This document shows positions 48,700 to 57,631 of a stretch of 64,000 nt of DNA, in pieces. Each line of letters starts with the position of its first letter. The stretch's first letter is position 1. The notes beneath the pieces are model-generated. The model was not told where the DNA came from and searched no databases. It saw only the letters and a list, made by a program, of their open reading frames with translations. A program made the translations under genes and the position numbers. This stretch comes from Myxococcales bacterium (GTDB taxonomy: Bacteria; Myxococcota_A; Polyangia; Haliangiales; Haliangiaceae), in assembly GCA_016707895.1 (NCBI GenBank), contig JADJGV010000011.1, positions 186,001 through 250,000 on the forward strand, given 5' to 3'.

Positions 48700-51600
48700 A
48701 TGAGGGGATCTCCAGGCGCTAGCCTTGTCTTGTGTCTCGCCGTCACCGCCGCCAGCGTGACGGCATGTAGCGACGACGAACCCGTCGACGGGGTGACGCT
48801 GGGCGAGGCGGTCGACGAGGTCGTCGTCGGCTCGTTCGTGGCCCGGTTCGACGACACGCTGGTCGGCGGCGGCGTCGTCGCCCAGGGCGCGTCGATGGCC
48901 GGCCGCGAGGACGCCACGGTCAACGCGTCCGCCGCGATCACGATCGCCGGCATCCCGGCCGGCGCGACGGTCAGCCGGGCGCTGTTGTACTGGTCGATCT
49001 CCGGCGGCAGCGACACCACGGCCACGGTCAACGCGGTCGCGGTCACCGGCACGGCGCTGGCCACCGCCGGCGACACCTGCTGGGGCGTCAACAACACCAC
49101 GTTCCGCGCCGACGTCACCGCCCGGGTGACCGGCAACGGCGTCTACACCATCGGCGGCCTGCCGTCGTCGACGGTCGCCACCGGCGCCGACACCGACGGC
49201 GTCGCGCTCGTGGTCACCTACCAGAACCCGACCTCGGGCATCCGGCGGCGGGTGATGATCCGCGACGGCGCGATCACCTCGTCGGGCACCAACGAGACCG
49301 TCACCGACACCTTCACCGGCGTCGCCGCGCCGATCGCCTCGGCCGGGCGGTTCCACCTGGTGGTCGGCGACGGCCAGACCACCGCCGACGGCAACGTGGT
49401 GTTCAACGGGACGGTGCTCGGCGCCAGCCAGTTCTCGGGTTCGGACGGCAGCCTGTGGGACACCAACAGCTACAACGTGACGGTGCCGGCCGCGCTGGCC
49501 AACGCCGCCTGGTCGAGCGCCACCAGCAACGACTGCCTCATCTACGCCGCGGCGGTCGTCGACTGGAACGTCGGCGTGTGCGGCGACACCGTGCGCACCG
49601 GCGGCGAGGCCTGCGAGCAGGGCAACACCACCAACGGCGACGGCTGCTCCGCCAGCTGCAACGTCGAGCCCGGCTGGAGCTGCACCGCCGCGGTGCCGGC
49701 GGTGTGCACGCCGATCTGCGGCGACGGGATCCGCACCGGCACCGAGCAGTGCGACCAGGGCAACGTCGCCAACGGCGACGGCTGCTCGTCGACCTGCCAG
49801 ATCGAGACCGGCTGGACCTGCACCGGCTCGCCCAGCGTGTGCACGACGACCTGCGGCGACGGCGTCCGCGCCGGCGCCGAGCAGTGCGACCAGGGCAACG
49901 TCGCCAACGGCGACGGCTGCTCGTCGACCTGCCTGATCGAGGCCGGCTGGACCTGCACCGGCGCCCCGAGCACCTGCACCACCACCTGCGGCGACGGCAT
50001 CCGCGCCGGCGCCGAGCAGTGCGACCAGGGCAACACCACGCCCGGCGACGGCTGCTCGGCGACCTGCACGATCGAGCCCGGCTGGACCTGCACCGGCGCC
50101 CCCACCAGCACCTGCACGACCACCTGCGGCGACGGCATCCGCGCCGGCGCCGAGGCCTGCGACGACGGCGACACGATGGGCGGGGACGGCTGTAGCAACA
50201 CCTGCGCGATCGAACCCGGGTGGACCTGCACCGGCGTCACGCCGTCGGTGTGCATCACCACCTGTGGCGACGGCGTCGTCGCCGGCGCCGAGGCCTGCGA
50301 CGACGGCGGCACCGCCCCCGGCGACGGCTGCAGCAACGTCTGCGTGGTCGAGCCGGGCTGGACCTGCGTCGGCTCACCGTCGGCGTGCGCCACCACCTGC
50401 GGCGACGGCGTCCGCGCCGGCGCCGAGGCCTGCGACGACGGCGACACGACGAGCGGCGACGGCTGCAGCAACGCGTGCGCGGTCGAGCCGGGCTGGACCT
50501 GCGTCGGCGCCCCGCTGTCGGTGTGCACCACCACCTGCGGCGACGGCGTGATCGCCGGCGCCGAGACCTGCGACGACGGCAACGGCGCCAGCCTCGACGG
50601 CTGCTCCGGGACCTGCGTCACCGAGCCGGGCTGGACCTGCGTCGGCGCCCCCAGCCGCTGCACCACCAGCTGCGGCGACGGCATCATCGCCGGCGGCGAG
50701 GCCTGCGACGACGGCAACACCGCCACCGGCGACGGCTGCGACGCCACCTGCGCCATCGAGGCCGGCTGGTACTGCCTCAACCAGCCCAGCACCTGCACCG
50801 AGCTGTGCGGCGACGGCCTGGTGGTCGGCGACGAGCAGTGCGACGACATGAACACCACCGCCGACGACGGCTGCTCGGCCACCTGCACCGTCGAGCCGGG
50901 CTGGTCGTGCACCGGCGAGCCCAGCACCTGCACCACCGGCTGCGGCGACGGCATCGTCGCCGGCGCCGAGGCCTGCGACGACGGCAACACCGCCGACGGC
51001 GATGGCTGCTCGCGGATGTGCACGGTCGAGCCGGGCTGGAGCTGCGCCGACGAGCCGTCGGCCTGCGAGACCCAGTGCGGCGACGGCATCCGGGTGCGGT
51101 CCGAGGAGGAGTGCGACGACGACAACGAGACCAACGGCGACGGCTGCGACGACCAATGCGAGATCGAGGACGGCTGGCTGTGCGAGCCCGACCAGGGCAT
51201 CGAGACCAGCCAGTGCCAGGCGCTGTCGGTGGCCGGCGGCGGCTGTTCGACCGGCGGCGGCGGCGGGCTGCCGCTGGCCGCGCTGGTGATCGGCCTGGGC
51301 CTGATCGTCCGCCGGCGCCGCGCCGCGGGCGCGGTGGTCGCGATGCTCGGCCTGGGCGCCGCGGCCCCGGCCGCCCGCGCCCAGGTGGTGACCGGCGACG
51401 CCGACTACTCGGCCGAGCGCTTCCAGCTGGCGATGGACCGCCGCGGCGTGCTCGGCGTCGAGGCGCCGACCACCCCCGGCCACCTCAAGCTCGACGTCGG
51501 CTTCTGGCTCGGCTACGCCAACGACCCGCTGACCGTGCGGGTCGGCGACGATCGCGAGCGGCTGGGCGCGCTGGTCAGCGACCGGATCGGCGCCGACCTG

Positions 51601-53136
51601 GTGGCGTCGATCGGCGTCGGCCGGCGGTTCGAGGTCGGCCTGACCGCGCCGCTGATCCTGTCGCAGTCCGACGACCTCGGCATGCTCAGCGTGTCGAGCG
51701 GCAGCCTGTCGTCGTTCGGGCTCGGCGACGTCACGCTCACCCCGAAGGTGGCGCTGCTCGACGGCTCGGTGGCGGTGGCGGTGGCCGCGGCGATCGGCCT
51801 GCCCACCAGCGGCGGCGCGTCGTACTTCGGCGACGGCGGCGTCACCGCCTCGCCGGCGCTCCTGGTCGGCCACCGCGCCGGCGCGCTGCGGCTCTTGGCC
51901 AACCTCGGCTACCGGGTGCGCCCGACCGCGGCGATGAGCGGGCTGGCGATCGACGACGAGCTGTTCGCGCGGGCCGGCGTCGGCTACCGCGCCGGCAAGG
52001 CCGACGTGATGGCCGAGCTCAGCTTCGCGACCCCGGCGGCGGCGCCGCTCGACGACTACAACGGCAACCACGCCGAGGCCCGCGGCGGCGTCGGCGTCGA
52101 CGTCGTCCCCGGCATCCGGGTGTTCGCGGCGGCCGGCCTCGGCCTCGCCGCCGGCTTCGGCACCCCCGACTGGCGCGCGCTGGGCGGGCTGTGGTTCGGC
52201 TCGAAGGAGGCCGCCGGCGAGCTCGCGGGCCCGCGCGACACCGACGGCGACGGCATCGTCGACCCGCTCGACAAGTGCGTCAGCGAGCCCGAGACCATCA
52301 ACAGCTACCAGGACGACGACGGCTGCCCCGACGATCCCGACCCCGACCACGACGGCATGATCGGCGACGACGACGCCTGCCCGACCGAGCCCGAGACCAA
52401 GAACGGCTTCCAGGACAAGGACGGCTGCCCCGACGCCGTGCCCGACACCGACGGCGACGGCCTGTCGGATCCGGCCGACAGCTGCCCGACCAAGCCCGAG
52501 GACGCCGACGGCTTCGAGGACGACGACGGTTGCCCCGACGAGGACAACGACGCCGACACCGTGCTCGACGCCGCCGACCGCTGCCCCACCGAGGCCGGCG
52601 TGGTCGACAACGGCGGCTGCCCCGACGGCGATCGCGACGGCGACACCGTCGTCGACCGCCTCGACAACTGCCCCGACGAGCCGGGCACGGTCAAGAACTT
52701 CGGCTGCAAGGACAAGCAGCTGGTGGTGTTCAAGGGCGGGACGATCGAGCTGCTCGACGTCGTCTACTTCAAGACCAACAAGGCGATCATCGAGAAGCGC
52801 TCGTTCAAGCTGCTGCGCAACGTCGCCATCGTGATCAACGCCCACCCCGAGATCAAGAAGGTCACCGTCGAGGGCCACACCGACACCCAGGGCGACGACG
52901 CCTACAACAAGGACCTGTCGCAGCGGCGCGCCGCGGCGGTGGTCGAGATGCTGGTCGCCAACGGCGTCGACGGCTCGATGCTCGACGCGATCGGCTACGG
53001 CGAGGAGCGCCCGATCGCCGACAACCGCACCAAGAAGGGCCGGGCCAAGAACCGCCGCGTCGAGTTCGTCGTCGAGGGCATCACCGGCAACGTCCAGAAC
53101 GTCAACTCGGCGCCCACCGGCGAGACGCTCGAGTAG
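48700..53136 (+). CDS. DUF4215 MYXO-CTERM protein fused in frame to OmpA-type porin
   Basis: 1478 residues in one uninterrupted frame. Start ATG 48700 follows GACAAT by seven bases; the leader has lipobox Cys23 (VTACS). Residues 40-290 are a DUF3344-like beta domain (GATVSRALLYWSISGG, VVTYQNP). Twelve DUF4215 Cys-rich repeats (CGDG, GDGCS, PGW) cover about 294-839. Then comes a MYXO-CTERM-like tag (GGGCSTGGG, helix, RRRR, about 846-876), directly followed by AVVAMLGLGAAAPAARAQ, a complete signal-peptide core and cleavage site. The remainder is a beta-barrel (about 895-1170), five TSP3 calcium repeats (DTDGDGIVDPLDKC type) and an OmpA peptidoglycan-binding domain (VEGHTDTQGDDAYN). It looks like two genes joined at the tag; an internal start at 51343 is possible. 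Confidence 0.88.
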   Translation: MRGSPGASLVLCLAVTAASVTACSDDEPVDGVTLGEAVDEVVVGSFVARFDDTLVGGGVVAQGASMAGREDATVNASAAITIAGIPAGATVSRALLYWSISGGSDTTATVNAVAVTGTALATAGDTCWGVNNTTFRADVTARVTGNGVYTIGGLPSSTVATGADTDGVALVVTYQNPTSGIRRRVMIRDGAITSSGTNETVTDTFTGVAAPIASAGRFHLVVGDGQTTADGNVVFNGTVLGASQFSGSDGSLWDTNSYNVTVPAALANAAWSSATSNDCLIYAAAVVDWNVGVCGDTVRTGGEACEQGNTTNGDGCSASCNVEPGWSCTAAVPAVCTPICGDGIRTGTEQCDQGNVANGDGCSSTCQIETGWTCTGSPSVCTTTCGDGVRAGAEQCDQGNVANGDGCSSTCLIEAGWTCTGAPSTCTTTCGDGIRAGAEQCDQGNTTPGDGCSATCTIEPGWTCTGAPTSTCTTTCGDGIRAGAEACDDGDTMGGDGCSNTCAIEPGWTCTGVTPSVCITTCGDGVVAGAEACDDGGTAPGDGCSNVCVVEPGWTCVGSPSACATTCGDGVRAGAEACDDGDTTSGDGCSNACAVEPGWTCVGAPLSVCTTTCGDGVIAGAETCDDGNGASLDGCSGTCVTEPGWTCVGAPSRCTTSCGDGIIAGGEACDDGNTATGDGCDATCAIEAGWYCLNQPSTCTELCGDGLVVGDEQCDDMNTTADDGCSATCTVEPGWSCTGEPSTCTTGCGDGIVAGAEACDDGNTADGDGCSRMCTVEPGWSCADEPSACETQCGDGIRVRSEEECDDDNETNGDGCDDQCEIEDGWLCEPDQGIETSQCQALSVAGGGCSTGGGGGLPLAALVIGLGLIVRRRRAAGAVVAMLGLGAAAPAARAQVVTGDADYSAERFQLAMDRRGVLGVEAPTTPGHLKLDVGFWLGYANDPLTVRVGDDRERLGALVSDRIGADLVASIGVGRRFEVGLTAPLILSQSDDLGMLSVSSGSLSSFGLGDVTLTPKVALLDGSVAVAVAAAIGLPTSGGASYFGDGGVTASPALLVGHRAGALRLLANLGYRVRPTAAMSGLAIDDELFARAGVGYRAGKADVMAELSFATPAAAPLDDYNGNHAEARGGVGVDVVPGIRVFAAAGLGLAAGFGTPDWRALGGLWFGSKEAAGELAGPRDTDGDGIVDPLDKCVSEPETINSYQDDDGCPDDPDPDHDGMIGDDDACPTEPETKNGFQDKDGCPDAVPDTDGDGLSDPADSCPTKPEDADGFEDDDGCPDEDNDADTVLDAADRCPTEAGVVDNGGCPDGDRDGDTVVDRLDNCPDEPGTVKNFGCKDKQLVVFKGGTIELLDVVYFKTNKAIIEKRSFKLLRNVAIVINAHPEIKKVTVEGHTDTQGDDAYNKDLSQRRAAAVVEMLVANGVDGSMLDAIGYGEERPIADNRTKKGRAKNRRVEFVVEGITGNVQNVNSAPTGETLE
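49579..51216 (+). repeat. Twelve DUF4215 cysteine-rich coding repeats
   Basis: Twelve units of about 45 residues (about 135 bp) each beginning CGDG and containing GDGCS, PGWTC. Neighbouring units are nearly identical in DNA (for example around 49850-50100), indicating duplication. Disulfide-rich surface stalk is the likely role. Confidence 0.93.
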
Positions 53137-53154
53137 CGCGGACGGCGCGCGAGG

Positions 53155-53589
53155 TCACGGCTTGCGCGAGACCTGCCAGTCGCCGGTCTGGAGCTGGCCG
53201 TTGGCGCTGACCTTGGTCTCGAAGCTGCCGCTGATGGTGTCGCCGGCGACGGTGCCGGTGAACGTCGTCTCGACCTCGCAGCTGCAGTTGGGGTCGGTGT
53301 AGGGCGCGACCGAGCCGCTGATCTTGCCGCCCTCGACCGCGACGAACTCGATCTTCAGCGGCGGCGCGTCGGGGGCGCCCATGTGGATCTCGCCGACGGC
53401 GGTGTGCCGGCCCAGCTCGAGGGAGAAGTCGATCGTGCCGTCGCGGCCCGACTCGACGCCGTGGTAGTCGCCGGTCCAGTCGCCGACGATCTTGGCCATC
53501 TCGTTGTCGTCGCCCTTGACCTCGACGGCCTTCTGGCTGCCGCCGCAGGCGGCCAGGGCGATCGCGAACGTGAAGAGGAGGTTGCGCAT
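53155..53589 (-). CDS. Small lipoprotein of unknown function
   Basis: 144 residues. MRNLLFTFAIALAACGG is a lipoprotein signal with Cys15. The mature part is a single beta-sandwich-like domain: WTGDYHGVESGRDGTIDFSLEL, IEFVAVEGGKISG, TTFTGTVAGDTISGSFETK. This is the strand pattern of small periplasmic lipocalin-like or META-type proteins; a pair of Cys (NCSCE) may form a disulfide. It converges on the large fusion gene with an 18-base gap. No catalytic residue seen. Confidence 0.8.
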   Translation of the reverse strand: MRNLLFTFAIALAACGGSQKAVEVKGDDNEMAKIVGDWTGDYHGVESGRDGTIDFSLELGRHTAVGEIHMGAPDAPPLKIEFVAVEGGKISGSVAPYTDPNCSCEVETTFTGTVAGDTISGSFETKVSANGQLQTGDWQVSRKP

Positions 53590-53674
53590 GGCGCGCGATC
53601 TTGCCACAGGCCCCCGCCGCGGGTGCGGGCGACATCGGCGCGCACCGGGGCTGCGATCGGGTAACGTCGGGCTC

Positions 53675-55096
53675 GTGACCCTCTCCCGACGCGACGCCCT
53701 CCGGGGCCTCGGCATGATCGTCGGCGGCGCCACCTTGGGCTGTGGTGGCGACGACGACGCCACCGCGACCGACGCCGCCGCTCCCGACGCCCGCCCGATC
53801 GACGCCCGCCCGCCCGACGCCCCGCCCATCGACGCCGCGCCGATCGACGCGCCCAGCGCCGCCGCGATGCTGGCGGCCATCGACACCTTCGTGGTGCTGA
53901 TGATGGAGAACCGGTCGTTCGACCACTACCTGGGCTCGCTGCGGCTGCTCGAGGGCCGGACCGACTGCGACGGGCTCACCGGCGCCGAGTCGAACCCGGC
54001 GCCCGGCGGCGCGCCGGTGCCGGTCCACCGGCTCGACGACTTCACGCCGGCCGATCCGCCCCACGACTGGGACCCGTGCCACGAGCAGTGGAACCTCGGC
54101 GCCAACGACGGCTTCGTCCGCGCCCACGCCGGCGCGTCGCAGGCTGACGTGATGGGCTACCACACCCGGGCCCAGCTCCCGATCACCTACGCCGTGGCCG
54201 ACGCCGGCGCGACCTGCGATCGGTGGTTCGCGTCGGTGATGGGGCCGACCTGGCCCAACCGGTTCTACCTCCACGGCGCGACCTCCAACGGCCGCCAGAG
54301 CAACCTGCCGGTGGTCGGGTTCCGCAACATCTTCGCGGCGCTCGACGACGCCGGCGTCAGCCACACCAACTACTACTCCGACGTCGCGTGGGCGGTCGGC
54401 GGCTACGGCAAGCTCTCGGGCAACGCGCCGATCGAGGACTTCTTCACCGCCGCCGCCGCCGGCACGCTGCCCAGCTACTCGCTGATCGATCCGGCGTTCT
54501 TCGGCGGCGGCGCCAACGACGACCACCCGTCGCACGACGTCCGGCTGGGCCAGGCGCTGATCGCCAGCGTGGTCAACGCGATCGCCGCCTCGCCGCAGTG
54601 GGGCCGGTGCCTCTTGATCATCACCTACGACGAGCACGGCGGCTTCTACGACCACGTGCCGCCGCCGGTGACGCTCGACGAGCGCGAGGAGTTCCGGCAG
54701 CTCGGCTTCCGCGTGCCGACCCAGCTGATCGGCCCGACCGTGCGCCGCGGCGAGATCGTCTCGACGCCGCTCGAGCACGCGTCGATCATCGCGACCTTGT
54801 GCCGGCGCTTCGGCATCGCGCCGCTCAACGCCCGCGTCACCGGCTCCAACGACGTCTCGGCCTGCCTCGACCCGGCGCGGCTCGGCGCCCCGCACGCCCC
54901 GCCGACCCTGCCGCCGGTGCCGATGGCGCGCGCCGCGCTCGCCAAGCGCCAGCCCTCCGACGCCCACGCCGAGCTGGCCGCCGCCCTCGACGCCATGGAC
55001 CTGCCGCCCGGCCTCGACCGCCGCGGCGATCCCGCGGTCACCGCGCGCTTCCTCGACTGGGCCGAGCGCCTGGGCGCGATCCGCTGGACCGACTGA
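53675..55096 (+). CDS. Tat-exported phosphoesterase (phospholipase C/AcpA-like) lipoprotein
   Basis: 473 residues from GTG 53675, seven bases after TAACGT. The N-terminus SRRDALRGLGMIVGGATLGC combines a twin-arginine motif with a lipobox Cys, followed by a linker of DA/PIDA repeats (about 30-60). The phosphoesterase family domain has FVVLMMENRSFDHYLG with metal-ligand Glu-Asn, DPCHEQW, GPTWPNRFYL, and TYDEHGGFYDHVPPP with the second metal site. Members include bacterial phospholipases C and acid phosphatase A. Substrate (phospholipid head group or phosphomonoester) cannot be told. The next gene has the same Tat lipoprotein layout. Confidence 0.93.
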   Translation: MTLSRRDALRGLGMIVGGATLGCGGDDDATATDAAAPDARPIDARPPDAPPIDAAPIDAPSAAAMLAAIDTFVVLMMENRSFDHYLGSLRLLEGRTDCDGLTGAESNPAPGGAPVPVHRLDDFTPADPPHDWDPCHEQWNLGANDGFVRAHAGASQADVMGYHTRAQLPITYAVADAGATCDRWFASVMGPTWPNRFYLHGATSNGRQSNLPVVGFRNIFAALDDAGVSHTNYYSDVAWAVGGYGKLSGNAPIEDFFTAAAAGTLPSYSLIDPAFFGGGANDDHPSHDVRLGQALIASVVNAIAASPQWGRCLLIITYDEHGGFYDHVPPPVTLDEREEFRQLGFRVPTQLIGPTVRRGEIVSTPLEHASIIATLCRRFGIAPLNARVTGSNDVSACLDPARLGAPHAPPTLPPVPMARAALAKRQPSDAHAELAAALDAMDLPPGLDRRGDPAVTARFLDWAERLGAIRWTD

Positions 55097-55126
55097 GCCG
55101 CGACGCGCGCACGTCGCCGCCGGCGG

Positions 55127-55450
55127 TCAGTTGTCGGCCGGCGCCACGATCTCGAACCACAGCGTGCGATCGCGGCTGCAGCGCTGGCAGCGGGCGCGCA
55201 CCTCACGGCGGCGCTGATCGTCGACGGCGCGGGCGTCGTGGTCGAGCACCTTGAGCGGGCCGCCGCAGTGGCCGCACGGCAGCGCCGCGGCGCGGGCCTC
55301 GATGACGACGGCGCTGTCGACGACGATCGGCCAGTCGCGGGCCCCGCCCGGCTCGAGCCGCGCGATGCGATCGCGGGTGCGGGTCACCGCCTGGGCGGCG
55401 CGGTCGGCGGCGCGGCGCTCGCTGCGGGCGCGCGGTTTCTTCGAGGCCAC
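55127..55450 (-). CDS. Small zinc-ribbon protein
   Basis: 107 residues. A basic N-terminal tail (MASKKPRARSERRAADR) is followed by a helix and a four-Cys zinc ribbon: CGHCGG near residue 59 and CQRCSRDR near residue 88. Ribbons of this kind bind nucleic acid or protein; a basic tail fits nucleic acid binding. The start is GTG 55450, six bases after CAGGCT. It is convergent with the phosphoesterase gene. Unrecognised family. Confidence 0.78.
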   Translation of the reverse strand: MASKKPRARSERRAADRAAQAVTRTRDRIARLEPGGARDWPIVVDSAVVIEARAAALPCGHCGGPLKVLDHDARAVDDQRRREVRARCQRCSRDRTLWFEIVAPADN

Positions 55451-55488
55451 GCCGCGAGCCTGCCACAGCGCGCGGTACGATGGGCCGG

Positions 55489-56964
55489 GTGAGCCACCGG
55501 CGACGCGACGTGCTGCGCCTGGGCGCGATGCTGGTCGGCGCCCGGCTCCTGGGCTGCGGCAAGGGCGAGCGCGCTCGCCCAGCGGCCACCGCGGCGGCCA
55601 CCAGCGACGCCGGAGCGACCGACGCCGCCACCGCGCCGCCCGGCGCCGCCACCGACGCCGCGCCCGCGCCGACGTCGACCCACGCCGACGTGGTCGTGAT
55701 CGGCGCCGGCATGGCCGGGCTGGCCGCGGCGCGCGCGCTGGCCGACGCCGGCGTCGCGGCGATCGTCGTCGAGGGACGCGACCGCATCGGCGGCCGGGTG
55801 TGGACCGATCGCTCGCTCGGCGTGCCGCTCGATCTCGGCGCGTCGTGGATCCACGGCGTGCGCGGCAACCCGCTCACCGCGCTGGCCGACCGACTCGGCG
55901 CGCGCCGCGTCGCCACCGACTACGACGATCATGCGATCCGCGATCACACCGGGCGCCTGCTGTCGGCCGGCGAGCGCCGCGCGATCGCCCGCGGCCTGGC
56001 CGAGGTGCTGGCCCGGGTCGACGCCGACAGCGAGCGCCGCGACGCCGACCGCGACCTGGCGGCGGCGATCGCCGCGGTGGTCGCCGAGCTCGAGCCGTCG
56101 CCGCGCGAGCGCGAGCTCCTGGCCTACGCGATCGCCAGCGTCATCGAGCACGAGTACGCCACCGCGATCGCCGAGCTGTCGCAGTTCGAGCGCGACTACG
56201 GCGACGCGTACGGCGGCGGCGACGTGATCTTCGCCGAGGGCTACGACCAGCTGCCCCGGGCGCTGGCGGCCGGCCTCGACGTGCGCACCGGCCACGCGGT
56301 CACCGCGATCGCCCACGGCGCGGACGGCGTGACCGTCACGACCAGCCGCGGCGCGATCACCGCCGCCCGCGCGCTGGTCACGCTGCCGCTCGGCGTGCTG
56401 CAGGCCGGCGCGGTCGGCTTCGAGCCGCCGCTGCCGCCGCGCAAGCGGGCCGCGATCGCGGCGCTCGGCGTCGGCGTGCTCGACAAGCTGTACCTGAAGT
56501 TCCCGCGGGTGTTCTGGGACGACGCGACGCTGCTCGGCCACGTCGCGCCGGCCGACGCCGCGGGGCAGTGGGCCGAGGGCCTCAACCTGCACGCGCTGAC
56601 CGGCCAGCCGATCTTGCTGCTGTTCAACGCCGGCGCCTACGCCGCCTCGCTCGAGGCGATGGCCGACGACGCGATCGTCGACGCGGCGATGGCGGCGCTG
56701 CGCGCGATGTACGGCGCCGACGTCCCGGCGCCCGACGCCACGCTGATCACCCGCTGGGGCCGCGACCGCTTCGCCGGCGGCAGCTACAGCCACCTGCGGC
56801 CGGGCGCCACCGGCGCCGACCTCGACGCGCTGGCGGCGCCGGTCGACGATCGGCTGTACTTCGCCGGCGAGGCGACCCACCGCCACCACCCGGCGACGGT
56901 GCACGGCGCCTACCTGTCGGGGCTGGCCGCCGCCGACGCGATCGTGCGCGCGGCCAGCCGCTGA
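55489..56964 (+). CDS. Tat-exported flavin amine oxidase lipoprotein
   Basis: 491 residues from GTG 55489, seven bases after TACGAT. SHRRRDVLRLGAMLVGARLLGC is a twin-arginine plus lipobox leader (split here as RRRDVLRLG and LLGC); a DA/APP linker follows. The FAD domain begins DVVVIGAGMAGLAAARAL with the dinucleotide fold, then EGRDRIGGRVWT, LDLGASWIHG, FAEGYDQLP, VTLPLGVL and YFAGEATHRHHPATVHGAYLSG. This is the monoamine/polyamine oxidase family, oxidising amines with release of hydrogen peroxide. The specific amine is unknown. Surface location for such an enzyme is notable. Confidence 0.92.
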   Translation: MSHRRRDVLRLGAMLVGARLLGCGKGERARPAATAAATSDAGATDAATAPPGAATDAAPAPTSTHADVVVIGAGMAGLAAARALADAGVAAIVVEGRDRIGGRVWTDRSLGVPLDLGASWIHGVRGNPLTALADRLGARRVATDYDDHAIRDHTGRLLSAGERRAIARGLAEVLARVDADSERRDADRDLAAAIAAVVAELEPSPRERELLAYAIASVIEHEYATAIAELSQFERDYGDAYGGGDVIFAEGYDQLPRALAAGLDVRTGHAVTAIAHGADGVTVTTSRGAITAARALVTLPLGVLQAGAVGFEPPLPPRKRAAIAALGVGVLDKLYLKFPRVFWDDATLLGHVAPADAAGQWAEGLNLHALTGQPILLLFNAGAYAASLEAMADDAIVDAAMAALRAMYGADVPAPDATLITRWGRDRFAGGSYSHLRPGATGADLDALAAPVDDRLYFAGEATHRHHPATVHGAYLSGLAAADAIVRAASR

Positions 56965-56965
56965 A

Positions 56966-57427
56966 TCACCCGGCGACGGTGACGCGCAGCGGCTTGTAGC
57001 CCGAGTCGGGGTCGTTGCCCTTGGCCTCGAGCCGCCCGCGCACCTGGTACAGGTTCTTGGTCCAGCGGCCGTCGAAGCTGGGCTGCAGGGTCGGCGGCAC
57101 GTTGATCACGCCCTCGACGGTCTTGCTCGCGCCGGCGCCGAGCACGAACTCGCCGCACAGCTGGAACTCCTGCGTCGAGTGCGACAGCGACCGGTGGTAG
57201 TCCTCGGAGAACTTCTGCTCCTCCTTCTTGGGGATGTGGATCTGCTCCACGCCCTCGAAGTCGACGTAGACGCCCTTGCTCTTGATCTCGGCGCCCTTCG
57301 ACGTGACGGTGACCTTCACCGCCAGCGAGCCGCCGGCCGCCACCTTCTCGGCGTACTGGATCTCTACGGTGGCGGCGCCGCCGGTGACGGCGTGCACGGC
57401 GCCCTTGAGCTTGTCGAGGAGTCCCAT
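56966..57427 (-). CDS. Spo0M-like arrestin-fold protein
   Basis: 153 residues from ATG 57427, with AGGA eight bases upstream. Starts GLLDKLKGAVHAVTGGAATVEI, a typical Spo0M opening, then paired beta-strands (GSLAVKVTVTSKGAEIKSKG, VYVDFEGVEQI) and PSFDGRWTKNLYQVRGRLEA near the end. Spo0M proteins have an arrestin-like double sandwich and modulate sporulation or cell-cycle processes in Bacillus and actinobacteria; in this organism the role is unknown. It is shorter than Bacillus Spo0M (about 250 residues), keeping mainly the N-terminal half. One base separates its stop from that of the convergent amine oxidase gene. Confidence 0.88.
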   Translation of the reverse strand: MGLLDKLKGAVHAVTGGAATVEIQYAEKVAAGGSLAVKVTVTSKGAEIKSKGVYVDFEGVEQIHIPKKEEQKFSEDYHRSLSHSTQEFQLCGEFVLGAGASKTVEGVINVPPTLQPSFDGRWTKNLYQVRGRLEAKGNDPDSGYKPLRVTVAG

Positions 57428-57631
57428 GGTCTTGTCCTGATCGCGGTGGGAGCGGGCGCGCCCGGGGAGGATCCCCGCGCGCGCGGCTCCGCGTCGACGC
57501 CACGATGAGCACGACCCGGGCCAGGTCGCAACCACGGAGTTCCGCGGGGTCGGGAGCGGCGGCGGGTGCAGGCCGCCCCAGATCGCCGGTCGCGGCGGGT
57601 CCGCGTGGCCCCGGTCGACGCGCGCCGCGGC

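Noticed and set aside
51343..53136. Separate OmpA gene starting at internal ATG 51343
   Set aside because: No stop separates it from the upstream part, no ribosome site or -10 hexamer precedes the ATG, and the short leader lacks a basic n-region on its own; kept as an alternative in the fusion entry.
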